From Ilumatobacteraceae bacterium (lineage in GTDB: Bacteria > Actinomycetota > Acidimicrobiia > Acidimicrobiales > Ilumatobacteraceae): a stretch of DNA of 64,000 bases. The stretch lies in NCBI GenBank assembly GCA_033344875.1, contig JAWPMO010000001.1, positions 3,683,595 through 3,747,594 of the forward strand, read 5' to 3'. This document shows, one piece after another, positions 60,512 to 64,000 of this stretch (position 1 is its first letter; each line of letters begins with the position of its first letter). The notes below the pieces were generated by a model, which saw only the letters and a list, made by a program, of their open reading frames with translations, made no database searches and was not told where the DNA came from. Both the position numbers and the translations under genes were made by a program.

Positions 60512-60897
60512 GGGGTCACCACCGCGAGCGCCTCGATGTAGGCCACGAGTTGGTCGACCTCGGTGTCGGACAGATTCGTCGTGGGCATCGGCAGGTTGTA
60601 GCCCTCGACCAGCTTGGCGCCCGGGTCGACGATCGACTCGACCAGGTACGCACGGTCGGCGACGACGGGGTCCTGGCCCTGGATCGACGCCTCGGTGCCG
60701 AACAGGCCGGCCAACGGCGGGCCGACGCCTCCGCCGGCGTCCGAGCCGTGGCAGGCGGCGCAGCCATTGCTGCGGAACACGTCGCGCCCCTCGGCGGCGG
60801 CGGGTGGGAGATCGATCTCGGCCGCCGAATCGTTGGAACCGCACGCGGGGAGGAGTGCGAGACCGAGCGCGGCGAGGCTGGTGATGGTTCGATTCAT
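60508..60897 (-). CDS. Class I cytochrome c lipoprotein
   Basis: A 129-residue lipoprotein (lipobox LPAC). CAACHGSDAGGGVGPPLAGL gives the heme motif CxxCH, and the axial Met is in YNLPMPTTNLSD. A small electron carrier anchored outside the membrane, possibly feeding the caa3 oxidase or linked to copper-site maturation. The ATG overlaps the stop of the ECF sigma gene (ATGA). Confidence 0.92.
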   Translation of the reverse strand: MNRTITSLAALGLALLPACGSNDSAAEIDLPPAAAEGRDVFRSNGCAACHGSDAGGGVGPPLAGLFGTEASIQGQDPVVADRAYLVESIVDPGAKLVEGYNLPMPTTNLSDTEVDQLVAYIEALAVVTP

Positions 60898-61469
60898 CGA
60901 AGACCCGGTCGTCGGCGACGGTCGTCGAGTTCCGCCTCGTCGGGGTTTTCTGTCGCAGCGAGCGCACCGATCAACTGCTCGCGCGCCCGCGAGACGCGAG
61001 AGCGGATCGTGCCGATCGGGACGTCGAGCACCTCGGCTGCTTCGTCGTATCGCAGGCCGTTGATCTGAGTGATCACGAACGCCGCCCGGCGGTCGTCGTC
61101 GAGCTGATCGAGGAGTTCCGCCCACTCGGGGTGGAACGCATCGGATGCCGGCGCCGACATGTCGTCGCGAGCCAGGCCGGTGACCCGCCGCTCGAGACGG
61201 CGCCGTCGGATCCGTTTACGGGTGGCATCGGCGCACGTGCGCCGGGCGATCGTGAGCAGCCAGTGCTTGGCGGGGCCCTCGGCCCGGAAACGGTGCAGCG
61301 AGGCGATCGCTCTGGCGTAGGTGTCCTGGGCGAGATCGTCGGCGTTGTCGCGGTCGCCCAGGTACCGGCACAGGGTGCTCACGTCGTGGTGCGTCTCCGC
61401 GATGAACTGGCGCAGCGCCGCCTCGTCGCCGCCCTGGGCGTCGAGCAGGAGTCGCGTGAGCCGGTCCAT
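60894..61469 (-). CDS. ECF-type RNA polymerase sigma factor
   Basis: A 191-residue ECF sigma factor. Region 2: CRYLGDRDNADDLAQDTYAR and HWLLTIARRTCADATRKR; region 4: INGLRYDEAAEVLDVPIGTIRSRVSRAR (parts of the pattern). It heads the operon for cytochrome c, SCO and cupredoxin. The divergent zinc-finger membrane protein 55 bases away is the likely anti-sigma factor. Confidence 0.93.
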   Translation of the reverse strand: MDRLTRLLLDAQGGDEAALRQFIAETHHDVSTLCRYLGDRDNADDLAQDTYARAIASLHRFRAEGPAKHWLLTIARRTCADATRKRIRRRRLERRVTGLARDDMSAPASDAFHPEWAELLDQLDDDRRAAFVITQINGLRYDEAAEVLDVPIGTIRSRVSRAREQLIGALAATENPDEAELDDRRRRPGLR

Positions 61470-61524
61470 CAGGCAATCATTGTGCCGCGGGAACCGCGCG
61501 GTCGGCAGGGACGACCGTCACATC

Positions 61525-62196
61525 ATGGGACGACACACAGGATCCGATGCCGCCGCCGGGCAGCCGTTGTCGTGCGAATCGGCGCGCGAACTGATCTCCG
61601 CGGAGGCCGACGACGCACTGCTCGGCCACGACGTTGACATGCTCGACGTCCACCTCGCTGGGTGTGCAGCGTGTACCTCGTATCGCGCCGACGTGGTGTC
61701 GCTCGCCCGTTCGACGCGGGTCCGAGCGGTCGACTTCGACCCCCGCTTCGTCGATGCCGTGATGCAGCGGTCCAGGCCGGCGCGCCTCGGTCGCGGCGGT
61801 TGGTTGCGGCCGGCGCTGGCCTGGTGCGGTGTCGTGCTGGCCGGCCAGAGCGTGGCGCCGCTCGTGTTCGGTGAGCTCGACGGCACGCCCACGCACGTGG
61901 CGCGCCACGTGGGCGCGTCGACCCTGGCGCTCGCCTTCGGCCTGCTGTTCGTGGCATGGCGTCCGCATCGTGCCGCCGGGCTCCTACCGTTCGCGGGTGC
62001 GCTGTTCGGATCGATGTTCGCCGGTGCGATGTTCGACGTGTTCAGCGGCGACCGGTCGCCGGTGTCGGAACTCGCTCATGTCGCCGAACTCGTCGGCATG
62101 GTGCTGCTGTGGATGGTCGCCGGGTCGCCGGGGTGGCATCGTGTCGAGCGCGCCGTCAACCTCGGTCGCCGGGGAGTCGTTGCGTCCACCAACTGA
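61525..62196 (+). CDS. Zinc-finger (zf-HC2) membrane protein, likely anti-sigma factor
   Basis: A 223-residue protein. The N-terminal CESARELISAEAD with HLAGCAACTSY gives the His-x3-Cys-x2-Cys zinc motif of zf-HC2 anti-sigma domains. About four membrane helices follow (LAWCGVVLAGQSVAPLVF, LALAFGLLFVAW, FAGALFGSMFAGAMF, GMVLLWMVAG). Divergent from the ECF sigma gene rather than downstream of it, which is less common. It overlaps the convergent methyltransferase gene by 41 bases. Confidence 0.82.
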   Translation: MGRHTGSDAAAGQPLSCESARELISAEADDALLGHDVDMLDVHLAGCAACTSYRADVVSLARSTRVRAVDFDPRFVDAVMQRSRPARLGRGGWLRPALAWCGVVLAGQSVAPLVFGELDGTPTHVARHVGASTLALAFGLLFVAWRPHRAAGLLPFAGALFGSMFAGAMFDVFSGDRSPVSELAHVAELVGMVLLWMVAGSPGWHRVERAVNLGRRGVVASTN

Positions 62197-63517
62197 CGAG
62201 GTGCTCGGCCGCCGTCCCGCCGACGCCGAACGCCTCGCACACGGCGCGGCCGACGGCGACGACCTCGCCGGCGCGGAGTGCGTCGACGGCCGGTTCGAGC
62301 GACCCGGCCGGCCAGGGCGTCGCGGCGAGCGACGTCGGCCCGATGCGGACCGCGGTGGTCGACAACCCCGTGCCGGCGCCGTGCTGCCACGCAGCGACGG
62401 AGGCGATCGGTGAGGTGAGGACGGCGGCGATCTCCCAGACGTCGTGCCCCTGGGTGGGTGTCACCGTCGTGACCGGCACCCCGGGCAACCACGCACCGTC
62501 GGGATCGGCGACGGCCTCGATGATCCGGGTCTGGTTGGCGACGAGCACCTTCGGGACCAGCTTGCGTTCCGCCCAGGCCGGGAACCGACCGGTCAGGCGT
62601 CCGAGATCGACGCGCGGATGGTCGAAGTCGCGTTTGGCGAACCTGACCGGGCGGCGCCCCCAGTGGCATTCGCCCGGATCGATCAGCCCGCTCGTGACGA
62701 GTGGCGGGCCGTCGGCGTCGTCGCTGACGGCGGGCACCAAGGCGTAGTACTCGTCGCGGAAGTTGGCGTTCAGGTCGGCCCGGTCGCCGAGCGTGCCCGA
62801 TGTGGCCGACGCCGCGATGCCGAGCGACGGCACGCCGAGTCGTTCGGTGACGACGCCGGTCCATGCGGCCGGAGGGATCGGTGACGTCGCCGGGCGCTCG
62901 AGCCCGATCGCGCACACGTTCACGCTCGCGTCGAAGTGCCGCTGCGACGGCGACCACCACGACCACGCCAGTCGTGCCATCTCGCCGACCTGACGTCGCA
63001 CGGGTTCGGCATCGCGGGCACCGAGGACCGATTGTGGGAGGACCAGACCCACCCGGCCGCCGTCGGGCCGGGCGAGGCGCGTCGCCAACGCGAGGAACTC
63101 GACCGCAGCGTCGGCGTAGGGGCCACCGCCGTGCCGGCTGCGCCCGCCTCGGGTCGTGTCGACCGCCATCTGCGACAGGAACGGAGGGTTCCCGATCACG
63201 ACGTCAGCGGTGAACGACCCCCACTCGTGGGTGAGCGCATCGGCGTGGATCCGGCGGATCCGCTCGTCGGTGATCGCTGCGAGGGCATTCGCATCGATGT
63301 CGCAACCGACCAGTGCCGAGGTGCCGCCGGCGGCGGCGATGCGGTCGCCGATCGCCGTGAGGAACCGGCCGTCGCCGCACGCGGGGTCGACGACCGTGAT
63401 CGGGCGATCGCGAGACGCGGCTACTCCGTCGAGCACGCCGTCGAGGACGATGTCGATCAACTCGGGTGGCGTGTACCAGGCGCCCAACTGCTTGCGAGCA
63501 TCGGTCGGAGCGGGCAT
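62156..63517 (-). CDS. TaqI-like N6-adenine DNA methyltransferase
   Basis: A 453-residue methyltransferase. [12 protein letters not shown] is the usual lead-in, [11 protein letters not shown] motif I (AdoMet), DVVIGNPPF motif IV (catalytic NPPF), and [14 protein letters not shown] a later motif. The C-terminal 200 residues ([20 protein letters not shown]) resemble the TaqI-type target recognition domain. It should methylate adenine in a specific DNA site. No restriction endonuclease gene is adjacent, so it may be an orphan or the only part of a system in view. Confidence 0.85.
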   Translation of the reverse strand: MPAPTDARKQLGAWYTPPELIDIVLDGVLDGVAASRDRPITVVDPACGDGRFLTAIGDRIAAAGGTSALVGCDIDANALAAITDERIRRIHADALTHEWGSFTADVVIGNPPFLSQMAVDTTRGGRSRHGGGPYADAAVEFLALATRLARPDGGRVGLVLPQSVLGARDAEPVRRQVGEMARLAWSWWSPSQRHFDASVNVCAIGLERPATSPIPPAAWTGVVTERLGVPSLGIAASATSGTLGDRADLNANFRDEYYALVPAVSDDADGPPLVTSGLIDPGECHWGRRPVRFAKRDFDHPRVDLGRLTGRFPAWAERKLVPKVLVANQTRIIEAVADPDGAWLPGVPVTTVTPTQGHDVWEIAAVLTSPIASVAAWQHGAGTGLSTTAVRIGPTSLAATPWPAGSLEPAVDALRAGEVVAVGRAVCEAFGVGGTAAEHLVSWWTQRLPGDRG

Positions 63518-63568
63518 CCCGACATGCTGACACGGGGCCGGATCGAATGCGGGCACTACGTTGTGGCG

Positions 63569-64000
63569 GTGCCCGATCGGTACCTGACGTTCAGCCGCGA
63601 CGACTGGGCGGTGCTGCGCGCGGCGACGCCCCTCACCCTGCGCCAACACGATCTCGATTCGCTCCAGGGCATCAACGAGCGCATCGACCTCGACGAGGTC
63701 GTCGCGATCTACCTACCGCTGTCCCGGTTGCTGAACCTGTACGTGAGCGCCGTGCAGGACCTGCAGCGGGTGTCGGCGACGTTCCTCGGGTCGATGTCCC
63801 CGCGGGTGCCGTACGTGATCGGCGTCGCCGGTTCGGTGGCGGTCGGCAAGTCGACGTTCGCCCGCATCCTGCAGGCGCTGCTGAGCCGCTGGCCGAATCA
63901 TCCGCAGGTCGACCTGGTCACCACCGACGGCTTCCTGTATCCGAACTCGGTGCTCGCCGAGCGCAACATCATGGACCGCAAGGGGTTCCCCGAGAGCTAC
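63569..64000 (+). CDS. coaA: Pantothenate kinase type I, N-terminal part
   Basis: The frame starts with GTG at 63569 (another GTG two codons before) and runs off the window. [62 protein letters not shown] (P-loop, in part) and [10 protein letters not shown] match actinobacterial CoaA closely. It phosphorylates pantothenate, the first step to coenzyme A. Confidence 0.95.
   Translation, partial: MPDRYLTFSRDDWAVLRAATPLTLRQHDLDSLQGINERIDLDEVVAIYLPLSRLLNLYVSAVQDLQRVSATFLGSMSPRVPYVIGVAGSVAVGKSTFARILQALLSRWPNHPQVDLVTTDGFLYPNSVLAERNIMDRKGFPESY

Overview
The window is a 64-kb piece of a very GC-rich actinobacterial chromosome. Its most likely source is the class Acidimicrobiia, in or near Ilumatobacter. 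This is an inference from several features: caa3-type oxidase genes with a CtaG assembly factor, DUF2017 beside clpS, DUF3040-like and SPW-repeat proteins, and large secreted proteins built from repeats ending in V-V-D-(V/L)-x-G-W-F. Genes are tightly packed and many neighbours are joined by GTGA, ATGA or TGATG stop/start overlaps, which implies widespread translational coupling. No rRNA, CRISPR array, transposase or prophage was seen.

From 1 to 7.5 kb there are the end of pheA, a secreted SGNH-type repeat protein divergent from a short-chain dehydrogenase, an LldD-type lactate dehydrogenase, three tRNA genes (two Ser, one Arg) plus a diverged 3' fragment of one tRNA-Ser, a LysM-transglycosylase and a seven-iron ferredoxin. 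From 7 to 23 kb is a stress-flavoured block: a SigB/F/G-type sigma factor, a bifunctional nuclease, a DsbA-family protein, a universal stress protein, MgtC coupled to a VKOR-like SPW protein, transaldolase, several small membrane or secreted proteins and an ABC exporter. Many of these genes have an upstream site of the form G-N-N-T-N, 15 bases, GGGTA(G/C). This suggests a local regulon of the sigma factor.

From 23 to 32.5 kb is an iron/heme island. One leftward operon (hypothetical protein, binding lipoprotein, small Cys protein, DUF2470-SIP fusion) and one rightward operon (two FecCD permeases, HmuT-like lipoprotein, HugZ-like protein, ATPase) lie beside a second SIP gene, with two DtxR/IdeR-type iron boxes. 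From 32.5 to 42.6 kb there are TetR and P450 genes, a GGDEF cyclase with an unusual promoter region, an aminotransferase, DUF2017-clpS, ctaB, a DUF1479 protein, a P-loop protein lacking the Walker lysine, and fumC.

The respiratory core (42.9-52.3 kb) is the most striking part. The normal caa3 oxidase genes ctaC-ctaD-ctaE-ctaF-ctaG are preceded by a second, shadow set: a subunit I homologue in which all six heme and copper histidines are replaced, a subunit III homologue that also lost its histidines, and a CtaF-like protein extended by a cupredoxin-like domain. A shortened P450-like gene follows ctaG. Farther on (57.4-62.2 kb) are genes for building the copper site (PCuAC, TlpA-like thioredoxin, SCO, cupredoxin, cytochrome c) with an ECF sigma factor and a divergent zinc-finger membrane protein. 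serS, pdxH, a two-component system, a possible small RNA, map, an orphan TaqI-like adenine methyltransferase and the start of coaA fill the remainder.
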